A DNA stretch of 35,620 nucleotides from Candidatus Thorarchaeota archaeon (GCA_030593165.1 JAUVHR010000003.1:1-35620); one strand, 5' to 3'; shown: positions 1 through 10,207, counted from the first letter of the stretch. A program made the numbers and translations. The notes: generated by a model not told the origin, from the letters alone.

Positions 1-323
1 GTCCGATAAGCGATCACTTTGGACACAGTAGGATGTTCATAGTGTCAACGGTAGATAACGGAGAAATCGTCAAGGTCGAAGCGGTACTTAACCCACCTCA
101 CAGTAGTTGTGCTGGACCCGTACAGGCACTGGCAGATAACGGAGTGACCGTCCTTCTGACAAATGGTATAGGTCGTCGACCCTACATGATTTGTAATCAG
201 CTCGGTATCTCAGTGGTAAAAGCAATTGGTATGACTGTACGCGATGCAGTTCGGGGTTACATGGCAGGATCAAGTACATCCATGAGCGAGGATGGTCTTT
301 GCCAAGGCGGAGGCGCTCACTAG
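1..323 (+). CDS. NifX/NifB-like dinitrogenase Fe-Mo cofactor family protein, 5' truncated
   Basis: The reading frame is open from the window edge (frame of position 3) to TAG at 321-323, so the N-terminus is missing. The first visible residues include SDHFGHS and then FIVSTVDNGEIVKVEAV, matching the start of the small dinitrogenase iron-molybdenum cofactor domain (NifX, and the NifB C-terminus), which normally opens with a short strand followed by S-x-HFG. The internal ATG at 33 is therefore not the true start. The family binds or carries metal-sulfur clusters. Stand-alone copies are common in archaea that do not fix nitrogen, and nothing else nif-like is visible, so nitrogen fixation should not be inferred. 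The tail carries SMSEDGLCQGGGAH, with one Cys and a terminal His that could be metal ligands. It is convergent with the DUF424 gene. Confidence 0.8.
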   Translation, partial: PISDHFGHSRMFIVSTVDNGEIVKVEAVLNPPHSSCAGPVQALADNGVTVLLTNGIGRRPYMICNQLGISVVKAIGMTVRDAVRGYMAGSSTSMSEDGLCQGGGAH

Positions 324-359
324 ATTATGCTTCACCGTGCTAGAGATTAGGATTGTGTT

Positions 360-659
360 TTAGAGGCGAACCCACTGTGCATGTGGGTGCCCGTCTATGA
401 AAACAACAGCTTTCTCATGTATATATCCCGCACCGATGGCGGACTCCACGGTAGTCTTTCCCACCATATTGACTATGGTGGCCTTTTCTAGGTGAGGAAG
501 GCATTGGTCAAACTCCACGAGATCGCCTCCGTAGAACTCCTTACTGACCGTGAATTTCACGTCACCCTTGACCAAGGTCTGCCCTAGAAGGTCCTCATCA
601 CAGAGGGCCACAAGGTAGTGGTCGTGAGTTTTGCGAACACGCATATAAACAGGGGACAA
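360..659 (-). CDS. DUF424 family protein
   Basis: A small conserved archaeal protein of unknown function. The signature MRVRKT near the start, LVALCDEDLLGQT, and EFYGGDLVEF followed by ATIVNMVGKTTVESAIGAG match the DUF424 family, and the length (94-99 aa) is as expected. Two starts compete. TTG at 659 has GAGGTG eight bases upstream. ATG at 644 (MRVRKT) matches the usual family N-terminus but has no clear ribosome-binding site. I chose TTG on the strength of the Shine-Dalgarno. It lies just downstream of aIF2-beta on the same strand (16-nt gap with the TTG start), consistent with co-transcription, so a role in translation is a reasonable guess from context only. Confidence 0.85.
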   Translation of the reverse strand: MSPVYMRVRKTHDHYLVALCDEDLLGQTLVKGDVKFTVSKEFYGGDLVEFDQCLPHLEKATIVNMVGKTTVESAIGAGYIHEKAVVFIDGHPHAQWVRL

Positions 660-675
660 TATGAAACCACCTCAA

Positions 676-1089
676 CTAAACAGGTCTAATTGATGTTCTG
701 GCACCACATGCAGTACAGTGCATATAGTATGCGGTTCCCTCACGTAGAATGCTAGTATCAGGGCGAGTACAGACTGGGCAGATGACATAGGAACTGATAT
801 ACCGGTTGAGAACCTCAATAACGTTTTCTGTAACGAATTTACCTTGGAAAACGGCATTGTTGCCCTCAAATGTGCCACCAGTAGCCAGTTGGCCTGCTAC
901 GAACTTCAGGACCTCCTTCCCTGGACGGTTCAGAATAGTGATTATCTCCTGAAAGTTCTGCCAAATAGTACGGGTACCCTGAATCATCAGCTGTACGGAG
1001 GGAACCTGGAATCGTTCTCCAGATCTCTTGAATGCGTCTTCAGGTATCTGTGACCTTGCTCGGTCCAAGAGGCTGTCGTAGTCGTCCAT
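676..1089 (-). CDS. Translation initiation factor aIF2 subunit beta
   Basis: Beta subunit of the archaeal initiation factor 2 heterotrimer, which delivers Met-tRNAi to the small ribosomal subunit. The 137-aa length is normal. The order is a helical N-terminus contacting the gamma subunit, a central alpha-beta domain (RFQVPSVQLMIQGTRTI, then GKEVLKFVAGQLATGG), and a C-terminal zinc ribbon with CPVC and CTAC at about residues 104-131. The ATG at 1087-1089 has GAGGTT upstream at suitable spacing. It sits between the RPA-like gene (50-nt gap) and DUF424 on the minus strand. No missing residues or frame problems. Confidence 0.95.
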   Translation of the reverse strand: MDDYDSLLDRARSQIPEDAFKRSGERFQVPSVQLMIQGTRTIWQNFQEIITILNRPGKEVLKFVAGQLATGGTFEGNNAVFQGKFVTENVIEVLNRYISSYVICPVCTRPDTSILREGTAYYMHCTACGARTSIRPV

Positions 1090-1139
1090 GTTATGAACCT
1101 CAACTCAATTGCTATTGAAGCTTATGCTCTGTTCCTTGT

Positions 1140-1892
1140 CTATCTCTTGGCCGCAAGATAGATTCCAACATCAATCTCCCGAATCTTACCAGAGTCCTGA
1201 AGGTCTATGACCTTCACTGAGATTTCGTCACTATCATGGCCTCTTCCTTCGAAGAAGTCTACAATCTCATTTATCCTGACACCGGCACCACCACCACGCT
1301 GTTCAATGAATTGTACAATCTGTGAGGTGATGGGACCTGAGAGCTGTAGTGAATCAAGAGGTCTCGGAGATGCTTTCTCAGTTTCTTCCTCAGTAGGTTC
1401 TGATTCTTCTACCTCAACAGCAGTATCCGTAGATGGCGCTGCTTCCACAGGTGTGTGTGCTGCAGTAGGACTTGAAAGAAAAAGGATGGACCGTAGCCGT
1501 TCAAGCAGATGGAGTGTCATCAGGTTTGGGTCAACGATTTCTCTTACGAATTCGGGGTCAATGTAGACCTCATTCTTGTACTCGCGAACTCTGCCCATCA
1601 TCATCACAAGCTTGTTCAGTTCTACTTGCGAGAGCACTTGAGCTGTTGCTTTCCATGCCTTCGCTCTGATGGTTTCTGTCCCATCGTCGATTGTGACACT
1701 TGCATACTCGTTTGGCTTCGAGTAGTGTCTTACAATGTATCCTACAAGGACAACGCGTCGTAGCTTTACTCCATGAGTTGATACCACGTGTGATCCATCC
1801 TCCTTGGTGAATCTACCATTGATAATATCAGCCACTGAAGATCTGATTGCGGTCGCTCTTGGTTTCATTTGATAAGACACTCCTTCATTCAT
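1140..1892 (-). CDS. RPA-like ssDNA-binding protein (OB fold, acidic linker, C-terminal winged helix)
   Basis: An OB-fold domain spans about residues 40-125 (RRVVLVGYIVRHY, ASVTIDDGTETIRAKAW, LVMMMGRVREYKNEVYIDPEFVREI). A Ser/Thr/Glu-rich acidic linker at about 145-180 follows, then a C-terminal winged-helix-like region at about 185-250 (VQFIEQRGGGAGVRINEIV, ISVKVIDLQDSGKI). This is the domain order of eukaryotic RPA32 (RPA2) and of archaeal RPA-associated proteins (COG3390-like). The probable role is single-stranded DNA binding in replication and repair, supported by the FEN1 gene immediately upstream in the same direction. Start uncertainty: ATG at 1892 is used, but ATG at 1868 (MKPRATAIRSS) has GGAGTG nine bases before it and may be the real start. 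A short form would lose eight residues only. Confidence 0.8.
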   Translation of the reverse strand: MNEGVSYQMKPRATAIRSSVADIINGRFTKEDGSHVVSTHGVKLRRVVLVGYIVRHYSKPNEYASVTIDDGTETIRAKAWKATAQVLSQVELNKLVMMMGRVREYKNEVYIDPEFVREIVDPNLMTLHLLERLRSILFLSSPTAAHTPVEAAPSTDTAVEVEESEPTEEETEKASPRPLDSLQLSGPITSQIVQFIEQRGGGAGVRINEIVDFFEGRGHDSDEISVKVIDLQDSGKIREIDVGIYLAAKR

Positions 1893-1985
1893 TGGTTCAT
1901 TCCCCGTTTCACTATTTATCGTTCTTCAAAATCACTAGGACTTCATTCGCGCATTTGATGTTTGTCATCCTTGATTTCATCAATG

Positions 1986-3017
1986 TTAGAAGAAATCGCT
2001 TAGCGAGCTTTGAGCTGGCTCATCCAGCTTGGCACGTGCATGCTCAAGTCTTTCAAGGGTCCGGTTTACTCGATCCGGAGAGAAGTCGTGTTCGTCACAG
2101 AGTATTCTTCGGATGGTTTCCGGTTGGGGGTCCGACCAGATTGGTTGCTCTAGTTCGGCTGAGGGAGGGTTGAGGAATATCTCTCGTATTTCCTGATACG
2201 GGAATGTGATCTCAAGTCCCTTTTTTGCAATCACCTGCTCCAGTTGTCCAAACTCCCGTATTAGCTTCAGTGCAGTCTTTGGTCCAATTCGAGGGACCTT
2301 GTCGTTGTAGTCAGTTCCAACTAGCATTGCCACATCAATTAGCTGTTCTCTTGTAATGCCCATCTTTCTCAAATTGAGCTCTAAATCAATCAGCTCTGGG
2401 TGTACAGTCCTGTAAGTTTTGGACCGGGACACCCTTCGTCTGCCGGAGATTGAGAGATTCCGAATCATACGAGGACAGTTGTAAAGTAGAGAGTCATTGT
2501 CTTGGCTTGCACTTGCCCAGACTAGGTTCTCCCTTGCCATCTGAGCTGCAAGTCCCTCGCCTTCCGACGGTGCTTGAACAACAGGAATACCAAGCGCTGT
2601 AAGGAGTTCCTTGCTTTCTTCTATCATGTCCCCAGTTAGTCTTGAGCTAGCTCGAGCCGCCTTTCGGGCGTCCTCAATTCGGCCCTCTTCACGTGCACGC
2701 TTCCACTCCTTGCGAGCTGCCTCCCGGATCTCGCGTCTACGTTCAACTTCTGCGGCCTTTAGCTTAGGGGCCTCGCCATCATAAACATAGACAGGTCGAA
2801 TGCCAGTTTCTAGGAGCCGCACATTCCTGTAGAACATCCCACTAAGATGACTGGTTACTCGACCTTTCATATCCTTCAGAGGCATCCCATCAGGCTGGCG
2901 GATTGTTGACAGGAATTGATACAGTGTGTTGAATGCATCAACTGCAATGTCCCGTCCAGACAGCTCTTCAAGTGTCATGGGCTCAGCATGTATGATGTCA
3001 CCAAGTGTAGTCCCCAA
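1986..3017 (-). CDS. fen: Flap endonuclease FEN1
   Basis: Structure-specific 5' flap nuclease of Okazaki-fragment processing and repair. Visible motifs: the metal-binding N-domain (DAFNTLYQFLSTIR), VYVYDGEAPKLK, PSEGEGLAAQMA, SQDNDSLLY, GTDYNDKVPRIGPKTAL (helix-hairpin-helix region) and a terminal PCNA-interacting box QSSLSDFF. A GTG at 3026 would add MNL, but the family needs Met-Gly at the extreme N-terminus because Gly2 packs near the active site. The TTG at 3015-3017 gives M-G-T-T-L-G-D, with GGAG about eleven bases upstream, while the same GGAG is only two bases from the GTG. I therefore start at 3017. The conserved QDYD is QDND here, a conservative deviation next to the catalytic acids. 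First gene of a minus-strand cluster with the RPA-like gene. Confidence 0.95.
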   Translation of the reverse strand: MGTTLGDIIHAEPMTLEELSGRDIAVDAFNTLYQFLSTIRQPDGMPLKDMKGRVTSHLSGMFYRNVRLLETGIRPVYVYDGEAPKLKAAEVERRREIREAARKEWKRAREEGRIEDARKAARASSRLTGDMIEESKELLTALGIPVVQAPSEGEGLAAQMARENLVWASASQDNDSLLYNCPRMIRNLSISGRRRVSRSKTYRTVHPELIDLELNLRKMGITREQLIDVAMLVGTDYNDKVPRIGPKTALKLIREFGQLEQVIAKKGLEITFPYQEIREIFLNPPSAELEQPIWSDPQPETIRRILCDEHDFSPDRVNRTLERLEHARAKLDEPAQSSLSDFF

Positions 3018-3112
3018 TAGGTTCACTTCTCCGTGGTCATGTTCCTTTTACCTCATATATTAGTTGGCCAAATGTCTGTGATTTCAGGCTTGAAACACAT
3101 CACTCTTCGACA

Positions 3113-3123
3113 GCCTTATATTG
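3113..3123 (+). promoter_or_regulatory. TATA-like element for zinc-ribbon/aEF1B genes
   Basis: CCTTATATTG lies about 40-50 bases before the candidate starts (GTG 3162, ATG 3171), giving room for a short leader. A second AT-rich stretch at 3053-3062 is placed to serve FEN1 on the minus strand, so this spacer looks bidirectional. By eye only. Confidence 0.4.
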
Positions 3124-3170
3124 ACTCTCAGAGGGGCGTGAGAGTAATCCGGGTGAAAACCGTGGCCACA

Positions 3171-3338
3171 ATGAAAGCAATTCGATGCACATCTTGTCAC
3201 TGTTCAGTATCCCCTCATGAAGACAGTGTGAAGTTCCAGTGTCCTTCCTGTGGCGAGTTCGTTATATGGCGTTGTCAATCTTGCAGACGGTTCTCCAACA
3301 GGTACACTTGCCCGAATTGTGGCTTTCAGGGCCCATAG
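3171..3338 (+). CDS. Small zinc-ribbon protein (HVO_2753-like, two CxxC pairs)
   Basis: A 55-residue protein made almost wholly of CxxC knuckles: CTSC, CPSC, CQSC, CPNC, ending CGFQGP. This is the pattern of the archaeal small zinc-finger family (haloarchaeal HVO_2753 and COG2888), encoded next to aEF1B in many archaea, as it is here 16 bases before it. The function is not established; the context suggests translation. A longer reading from 3033 has no conserved sequence before MKAIRC, so it is rejected. A GTG at 3162 preceded by GGTGA at about five bases is an alternative start adding three residues. Confidence 0.85.
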   Translation: MKAIRCTSCHCSVSPHEDSVKFQCPSCGEFVIWRCQSCRRFSNRYTCPNCGFQGP

Positions 3339-3354
3339 GGAGATGTAGACCCAA

Positions 3355-3621
3355 ATGGCGAGAATAGTAATCACACTCAGGATTATGCCAGATGATGTGG
3401 ATGTCGATCTCGATGACCTTTTGGAGAGAATAAAGGACGCGGTTCCTGAGGGAACGGATGTCAGAGCCAATGAGATTGTGCCAGTAGCATTTGGTCTGAA
3501 AGCACTCAGGATGAACATTTTCAGAGAGGAATCGATGGGTGGAACAGATGACATCGAGGCGGCAATAAGCGCTCTTGAAGGCGTTGCTCAGGTAGAAGTT
3601 GAGCGAGTGTCTCGAATGTAG
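3355..3621 (+). CDS. ef1b: Elongation factor aEF1B (EF-1 beta)
   Basis: Guanine nucleotide exchange factor for aEF1A. The 88-aa length is normal for the single-domain archaeal form. Visible features are ITLRIMPDDVDVDLDDLLERI at the start, then VPVAFGLKALRMNIF and GGTDDIEAAISALEGVAQVEVERVSRM at the end, forming the expected alpha-beta sandwich. It follows the small zinc-ribbon gene in the same direction with a 16-nt spacer, a pairing conserved in other archaea. Start ATG at 3355. Confidence 0.93.
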   Translation: MARIVITLRIMPDDVDVDLDDLLERIKDAVPEGTDVRANEIVPVAFGLKALRMNIFREESMGGTDDIEAAISALEGVAQVEVERVSRM

Positions 3622-3698
3622 AAAACAGATTCTATGAAAATGTGCCGATTGTGGTGGTTTATTACACTTTGAGGACGATTACAGCTGTAGAGGAACCC

Positions 3699-3713
3699 TT
3701 ATAGATTATTTAT
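3699..3713 (+). promoter_or_regulatory. TATA-like element upstream of cdc48
   Basis: TTATAGATTATTTAT lies about 82-96 bases before the GTG start of cdc48, in a 173-bp gap. It would give a leader of roughly 60 bases. No operator-like repeat is seen beside it. Confidence 0.4.
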
Positions 3714-3773
3714 CGATGACGGATTGTAGTGAGTGGAGTAGACCATTCCCGTCCGTTGCATTCAAACTCTTGA

Positions 3774-5981
<2,208 letters not shown>

Positions 5982-6002
5982 TATGCAGAGGTTGATTATG
6001 CG

Positions 6003-6263
6003 TTGGCACCATGGAATCCATTGCCGCTGAAGAATCTGATTGTGGCCATAGTAAAAAAACGCCGAGGAATCATACTAGATGACGAACTCAAAAGAGCCCT
6101 CAAGAAAGAACTTGGCACAGAACCCAGCGAAGGAGAATTGAACCAAGCACTCATGCAGTTGGAAATCAACGGCCTCGTTCATGTCAGTCAGATTACCAAG
6201 ACGAAGAGACGAATTGAAGTAATCGAGGAAGGACATGAGTTCCTTGCGGTGGACGAGGATTAG
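6003..6263 (+). CDS. Small winged-helix-like protein downstream of cdc48
   Basis: An 86-residue protein I cannot assign to a named family. Its layout (helix PLKNLIVAIVKKRRGIILDD, helix ELKRALKKELG, helix EGELNQALMQLEINGLVHVS, then the strand pair ITKTKRRIEVIEEG) is that of a winged-helix domain, here charged and lacking any other domain. The start is TTG at 6003, supported by GAGGT ten bases upstream; no in-frame ATG exists. It lies 21 bases after cdc48 and 20 bases before the RibL-like gene, so the three are probably one transcript. It could be a DNA-binding regulator or a protein-protein adaptor, since winged helices in archaea do both. Confidence 0.7.
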   Translation: MAPWNPLPLKNLIVAIVKKRRGIILDDELKRALKKELGTEPSEGELNQALMQLEINGLVHVSQITKTKRRIEVIEEGHEFLAVDED

Positions 6264-6283
6264 ATTCTCGGAGTCGGAAGGAC

Positions 6284-6751
6284 ATGGCAGGCAACAGAGT
6301 CCTTGCAGCCGGTAAGTTTGACATACTTCATCTTGGGCACCTTGCCTATCTTGAGCAAGCAAGAGAATTAGCAGGACCAGATGGCGAACTGATAGTTGTC
6401 ATTGCTCTCGACAAAACCATAGAAAGGGAACGAGGAGCACCGCCCGTCTTTCCCGCTGAACAGAGAAGAAGAATCGTTGAGTCTTTGGGGATGGTTGACA
6501 AGGCCATTCTTGGTCATGATACTGAGAATCATACAAAGATTGTCGTAGACATCCGTCCCGATGTGATTGCGCTTGGACACGACCAGAGAACTAACATTAA
6601 TGCACTAGAGAACTCGTTCAGGGAGCAGGGTCTAGAAACTAAGATTATCAGACTCCGCAGAGTGATGGCAGATGGACTGTGCTCTTCCTCCTTGATAAGA
6701 GAAAGAATCATCGACTACTACCGTGAGAATGGCACGGCAAAGTCTACCTAA
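6284..6751 (+). CDS. ribL: FAD synthase (RibL-like) / cytidylyltransferase-family protein
   Basis: A nucleotidyltransferase-fold protein of 155 aa. The phosphate-binding signature AAGKFDILHLGH (HxGH class) is near residues 8-19. VFPAEQRRRIVESLG, DKAILGH and the downstream IALGHDQ correspond to conserved stretches of archaeal RibL, the enzyme that adenylates FMN to FAD. The C-terminus has SSSLIRERI, the usual second nucleotide-binding loop. The assignment rests on motif memory. A related cytidylyltransferase acting on another phosphorylated substrate is the main alternative. The last four bases overlap the convergent membrane-protein gene (stop at 6748). Confidence 0.75.
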   Translation: MAGNRVLAAGKFDILHLGHLAYLEQARELAGPDGELIVVIALDKTIERERGAPPVFPAEQRRRIVESLGMVDKAILGHDTENHTKIVVDIRPDVIALGHDQRTNINALENSFREQGLETKIIRLRRVMADGLCSSSLIRERIIDYYRENGTAKST

Positions 6752-8085
6752 ATGACAAGCTCACCTCGTACTTCTGCGGCCTTGACCATCTGTGCATTTT
6801 TCTCACGTCTGCTGAATTCACTCTTCCATACCGCGAATGCCACAACTGCTAGGCATACTAGAAGACCAATACCAAGCAGAGTAAACCAACCATATGGGAA
6901 ATGTATTAGAAAGTCCGGCAACGGACCATTGATGAAGTAGGGCCAGTTGCAGGCCACGCCAAATCCATAGAGAAAGCCAACTATGGTAATCTGTTTTAGA
7001 TATCCTATTGCCTGTTCATCATTATCGTAGAAGATAACCATTGGACCCAACCAGAACAGGTACCATGGCATTACCCAACTGAAAGCAAAGAGGATTGCGG
7101 GTAGCATGTACACGTATAGGGGTTTCATCAAGTTGAGTCGTTCCAACCATGAGGCAGTCTTCATTTCCTCTTTCTTAGGCAGGTAGAGTCGGATGGTAAA
7201 GAGTATGAATACCACATAGATGACAACTGGAATCAATGCAGGAGGCCACAGGTATGTAGTTGCACCATTGGTCGCAGGATCAGGCGAGAATAACAGTCCC
7301 GGGTACATGGGATTTACAGGAAACGGCGAGTATCCGGACGAGTTGGCGAAATGCCCAATTAGTGACTCGAAACTTGCTCCAAGAAATGTGAAGGGCACAA
7401 TAGTCACAAGAGTTGATATCATGAACCAGAATATGGCAATTGGGGCTTCGATGAATAGGAGAGGAAATGCTACTGCTGAGTATATCTTCGTCTGAATCGA
7501 GAGTCCAAGTGTGAACATTGCTTTACCCGTCTGACCCTCACTTCTGAGAACGAGAGCCATCAAAAACAAACAGTCTACAATCGGCTCGAGCTTACCCCCA
7601 CCAGCTGACATAATCAAGCCATAGATGAAGTAGCCAGCAAAGAACATACGAGCCCAATTTACAGTGTATATCTTTTCCCGAAGGAGAATTGCAATCAGAA
7701 CAAGGTTTAGGTTGAACACCAGAACGAGTAAGAAATTCAACCATAGCGGCTGTAATCCATGGGCACCTGGAAATAGACCAGTGGCTATTGCAAAGAATAT
7801 CAAACCAAATACAGGATACTCATATGTGATGTTGCCAAGGTAGTCTGGTAATGTATGATAACCATCATTCCACGGAGGACCCATTGCTTCAGCTAGGTCA
7901 TGATCATTCATGTTGTATACATTGAACCCATAAATCCAGAATGCCTCACCGTACATCTCGTTCCTATTACGGTCCCTCTCTATCACAAATGTAGCAGCAA
8001 TAGGGATTGCAATCATCGAGATAGCCAAGCTCAGGACGAGATACTTCCTGAATTCGTATATCTTAAACGAGATTGCACTAAGCAT
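6748..8085 (-). CDS. Multi-pass membrane protein, GT-C/DUF2029-like
   Basis: A 445-aa polytopic protein with about ten to twelve hydrophobic segments. The first is at residues 16-35 (LVLSLAISMIAIPIAATFVI). Soluble loops include a segment rich in D, Y and P at about 45-85 and ITYEYPVFGLIFF. A loop after KIYSAVAFPLLFIEAP and the tail WMPWYLFWLGP-type pattern resemble the lipid-dependent mannosyltransferase families of the GT-C fold (GT87/DUF2029). I cannot identify a catalytic Asp pair with certainty, so substrate and reaction are unknown; glycosylation of lipids or proteins at the outer face is an inference. The C-terminus is cytoplasmic-looking and charged (KSEFSRREKNAQ). It stands alone between convergent ribL and the downstream-facing PAPS-reductase gene. 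Confidence 0.65.
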   Translation of the reverse strand: MLSAISFKIYEFRKYLVLSLAISMIAIPIAATFVIERDRNRNEMYGEAFWIYGFNVYNMNDHDLAEAMGPPWNDGYHTLPDYLGNITYEYPVFGLIFFAIATGLFPGAHGLQPLWLNFLLVLVFNLNLVLIAILLREKIYTVNWARMFFAGYFIYGLIMSAGGGKLEPIVDCLFLMALVLRSEGQTGKAMFTLGLSIQTKIYSAVAFPLLFIEAPIAIFWFMISTLVTIVPFTFLGASFESLIGHFANSSGYSPFPVNPMYPGLLFSPDPATNGATTYLWPPALIPVVIYVVFILFTIRLYLPKKEEMKTASWLERLNLMKPLYVYMLPAILFAFSWVMPWYLFWLGPMVIFYDNDEQAIGYLKQITIVGFLYGFGVACNWPYFINGPLPDFLIHFPYGWFTLLGIGLLVCLAVVAFAVWKSEFSRREKNAQMVKAAEVRGELVI

Positions 8086-8179
8086 CGTGGTTCAACCTTG
8101 TCGATTCGTTGGGAAAACGGCAGGTCCGAAGGAGGGGGAGAATGTCCATGTAATTAACTTTCTGCCCCTTTTTTTGTTA

Positions 8180-10087
8180 CTAGCTAAGGTAGGTTGGACA
8201 AGGCCAATTATCGCATTCTAGACACTGAATGCACTTCTCTTCGTCCACTGCAATCTTGTCATCATCTAAGTAGAGAGCTCCCTGATCACACTGAGGAATA
8301 CATGATCCGCAGGCTTGACAGAACATCGCCCTGCGCACAGCTCGTTCCACCCTCATCAAGAGTGTTTCCATGTCGGAATCGTCATCACCCCTGATGATAA
8401 GCGACCCAGAGCTGAACAATGAGATGGTGTTCTCACCGGCTGTGGTTCGCAATGCACCTATCTCCTCGGATACCTTTGTCTTGCCGAATATGTGAAAAAT
8501 CTTGGAAACCCGATTCAAATCGATTCCATCAGAGAATTGTCCCTCAAGACTATATCCGGCGGATGTACAGGGGGACACGCCCTTCACAACATTCAGTTTC
8601 AACTGCTCCTTGGGACCTTCGCGACTACTTCTGATATCCAAACCTAGTGTCTTCACAAGTTCCATCTGCCCTTTGGGAAGATTCTTCCAGCGCCAGAAAC
8701 CGTGATTCACCCATTCTTCTGGAAAGCCATAGCGTCCTGCCCATTCTTTGAGCTTCTCATTCCAGCGTTTATGGAGAGCAGGGTGACTCTCTCTAATGCT
8801 CTCCAGTTCAGCTAACGGGGAAGATGGGCACAGATAACAGCCCATCCGGTGATAGCCACAGTTGTATAGTGGATTGAACTCAGCTTTCTCTCTAAAAATA
8901 TAGAGCCACACCTCCAATGCATTCCACTTCTGAATCGGGTGAGCAGAAACTTGACCTGGTACCCAGGGATTTTGGGTCACTCTTGGCTCAATTGACCTCT
9001 GGAACGATTCAAGCTTTCGTTGCCCCATGAAATTCAGGACATTACCTTGGAAATGCTCGGCGATAGAAGAAGCAGCAGGACCAAGCTTCAGGACCTTACA
9101 GCACCAGCGAAAGTCCCTAGCGGGAGGACCAAAGTCATCCAGGGATTCCCAGAATCGGTCCTTAGCTTGTTGACCTACTATCTCAACACCACGATCTCTC
9201 GCAAACTCTATGATATAATCAATGGTTTCGGGAAACTCGATGCCAGTGTCCGTGAAGAAGATGGGAGGACTATGTTTCAGTGCTTTCTCAACAACAAGAT
9301 ATGTGGCCAGTGAATCTTTGCCGCCACTGAAGCCGACAACCACAAGATAATCAGATTTCTTTTTGGTTCGTGTTACAAAAGAGGTCGCCTCATCTTCAAG
9401 ATCATCTAGATCGCGAGAATTGGCGTGAACTGCGTCATCCCAAGTTGATTTCTTAGGATTCAGATGTGAAGGTACTGGGTCGGAAATTTCGCGAATCTTT
9501 ACTGCGAAGCCCTTGCTTTGCTCAGCCATCTCCGTTCCACTCATTCTGGCAATGCCTGCTCCAATTGCAACTCCACTTGAATCAATGATCCAGACTTCAT
9601 CACGAACTTCTATACCCGAATCACATCCTGCCACTCCGGGAAGCATTAGGTTAGCTCCACTCTTCAAGTACTGAAGAACATCGTCATGAATTGAAACCCA
9701 TTTTTCCTTGCTAACTCGACTAATCCGTCTTGCTCCTTCGAGCGTCAACAGGAATCTGTACTGTAATCCTTGTACATCGAATCTCAGTCGACCGACAATA
9801 TACCCGTCAATCACAACCTCGTACATGGCATCTGGAGCCGGTACTTTGTTCATTACAATGGTCTTTGTGGAGGGTAGAAGGATAGCACCTGTTCCTGCTC
9901 CGAATTGTCGATTCACTGCATCCACCGCACGACGGAGATGACCGTCCATTGCCGGAAACGGATCGCCTGGAGGTGAGATATCGATCTTTCGTGATGTAGT
10001 ACCACATGTGGAACACACCTTACCAGATGTCCGTGGTACATTGCATTCATCGCACCAGAAGAGTCGAATCTTACCAAGATATGGCGC
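8180..10087 (-). CDS. PAPS reductase-family protein with N-terminal zinc finger and C-terminal ferredoxin domain
   Basis: Only 8180-10018 follows a canonical start (GTG at 10018, 612 aa). The PP-loop SGGKDS lies near residue 230 (VVGFSGGKDSLATYLV), followed by FTDTGIEFPETIDYI, FRWCCKVLK and a cysteine cluster CGYHRMGCYLCP. The last 50 residues carry CQACGSCIPQC and CIQCLECDNWPC, a two-cluster ferredoxin-like module. Archaeal members of this family normally begin YLGK-x-x-x-WCDECN. That sequence is present in frame upstream of the GTG (YLGKIRLFWCDECN at about 10040-10081), and its CxxC pairs with VCSTCG just after the GTG. The coding region therefore extends to at least about 10087, but no ATG, GTG or TTG exists in that frame before an upstream stop. 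The function may be sulfur transfer or sulfonucleotide reduction; the substrate is unknown. It is encoded after aor and deoC. Confidence 0.8.
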   Translation of the reverse strand, partial: APYLGKIRLFWCDECNVPRTSGKVCSTCGTTSRKIDISPPGDPFPAMDGHLRRAVDAVNRQFGAGTGAILLPSTKTIVMNKVPAPDAMYEVVIDGYIVGRLRFDVQGLQYRFLLTLEGARRISRVSKEKWVSIHDDVLQYLKSGANLMLPGVAGCDSGIEVRDEVWIIDSSGVAIGAGIARMSGTEMAEQSKGFAVKIREISDPVPSHLNPKKSTWDDAVHANSRDLDDLEDEATSFVTRTKKKSDYLVVVGFSGGKDSLATYLVVEKALKHSPPIFFTDTGIEFPETIDYIIEFARDRGVEIVGQQAKDRFWESLDDFGPPARDFRWCCKVLKLGPAASSIAEHFQGNVLNFMGQRKLESFQRSIEPRVTQNPWVPGQVSAHPIQKWNALEVWLYIFREKAEFNPLYNCGYHRMGCYLCPSSPLAELESIRESHPALHKRWNEKLKEWAGRYGFPEEWVNHGFWRWKNLPKGQMELVKTLGLDIRSSREGPKEQLKLNVVKGVSPCTSAGYSLEGQFSDGIDLNRVSKIFHIFGKTKVSEEIGALRTTAGENTISLFSSGSLIIRGDDDSDMETLLMRVERAVRRAMFCQACGSCIPQCDQGALYLDDDKIAVDEEKCIQCLECDNWPCPTYLS

Positions 10088-10148
10088 GTGACTGCGACGA
10101 AACTTCCTGCGTCTTTGATTTCCCTTTGTCAGCTGAATCAGACTCCAT
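10019..10148 (-). other. Displaced N-terminus of the PAPS-reductase-family gene (possible frameshift or non-canonical start)
   Basis: In the frame of the downstream gene this stretch encodes ...SHAPYLGKIRLFWCDECN and the residues up to VCSTCG, but it has no standard start. In the neighbouring frame an ATG at 10146-10148 opens a 25-codon reading (MESDSADKGKSKTQE...SRAISW) ending at TAA 10071-10073. Moving from that frame into the main one near 10081-10090 would join SRA directly to YLGK, which would make a normal family N-terminus. One base too many (or two too few) near GCGCC would explain it. Confidence 0.55.
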
Positions 10149-10207
10149 TTGGGAGAAAATCCGTCACTCCTTAATCCTTAGCGGTATTGACATGTTATGT
10201 GCGGAAT

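Noticed and set aside
8161-8180. T-tract as a terminator
   Set aside because: The T run is on the plus strand, and both flanking genes are on the minus strand, so nothing ends there.
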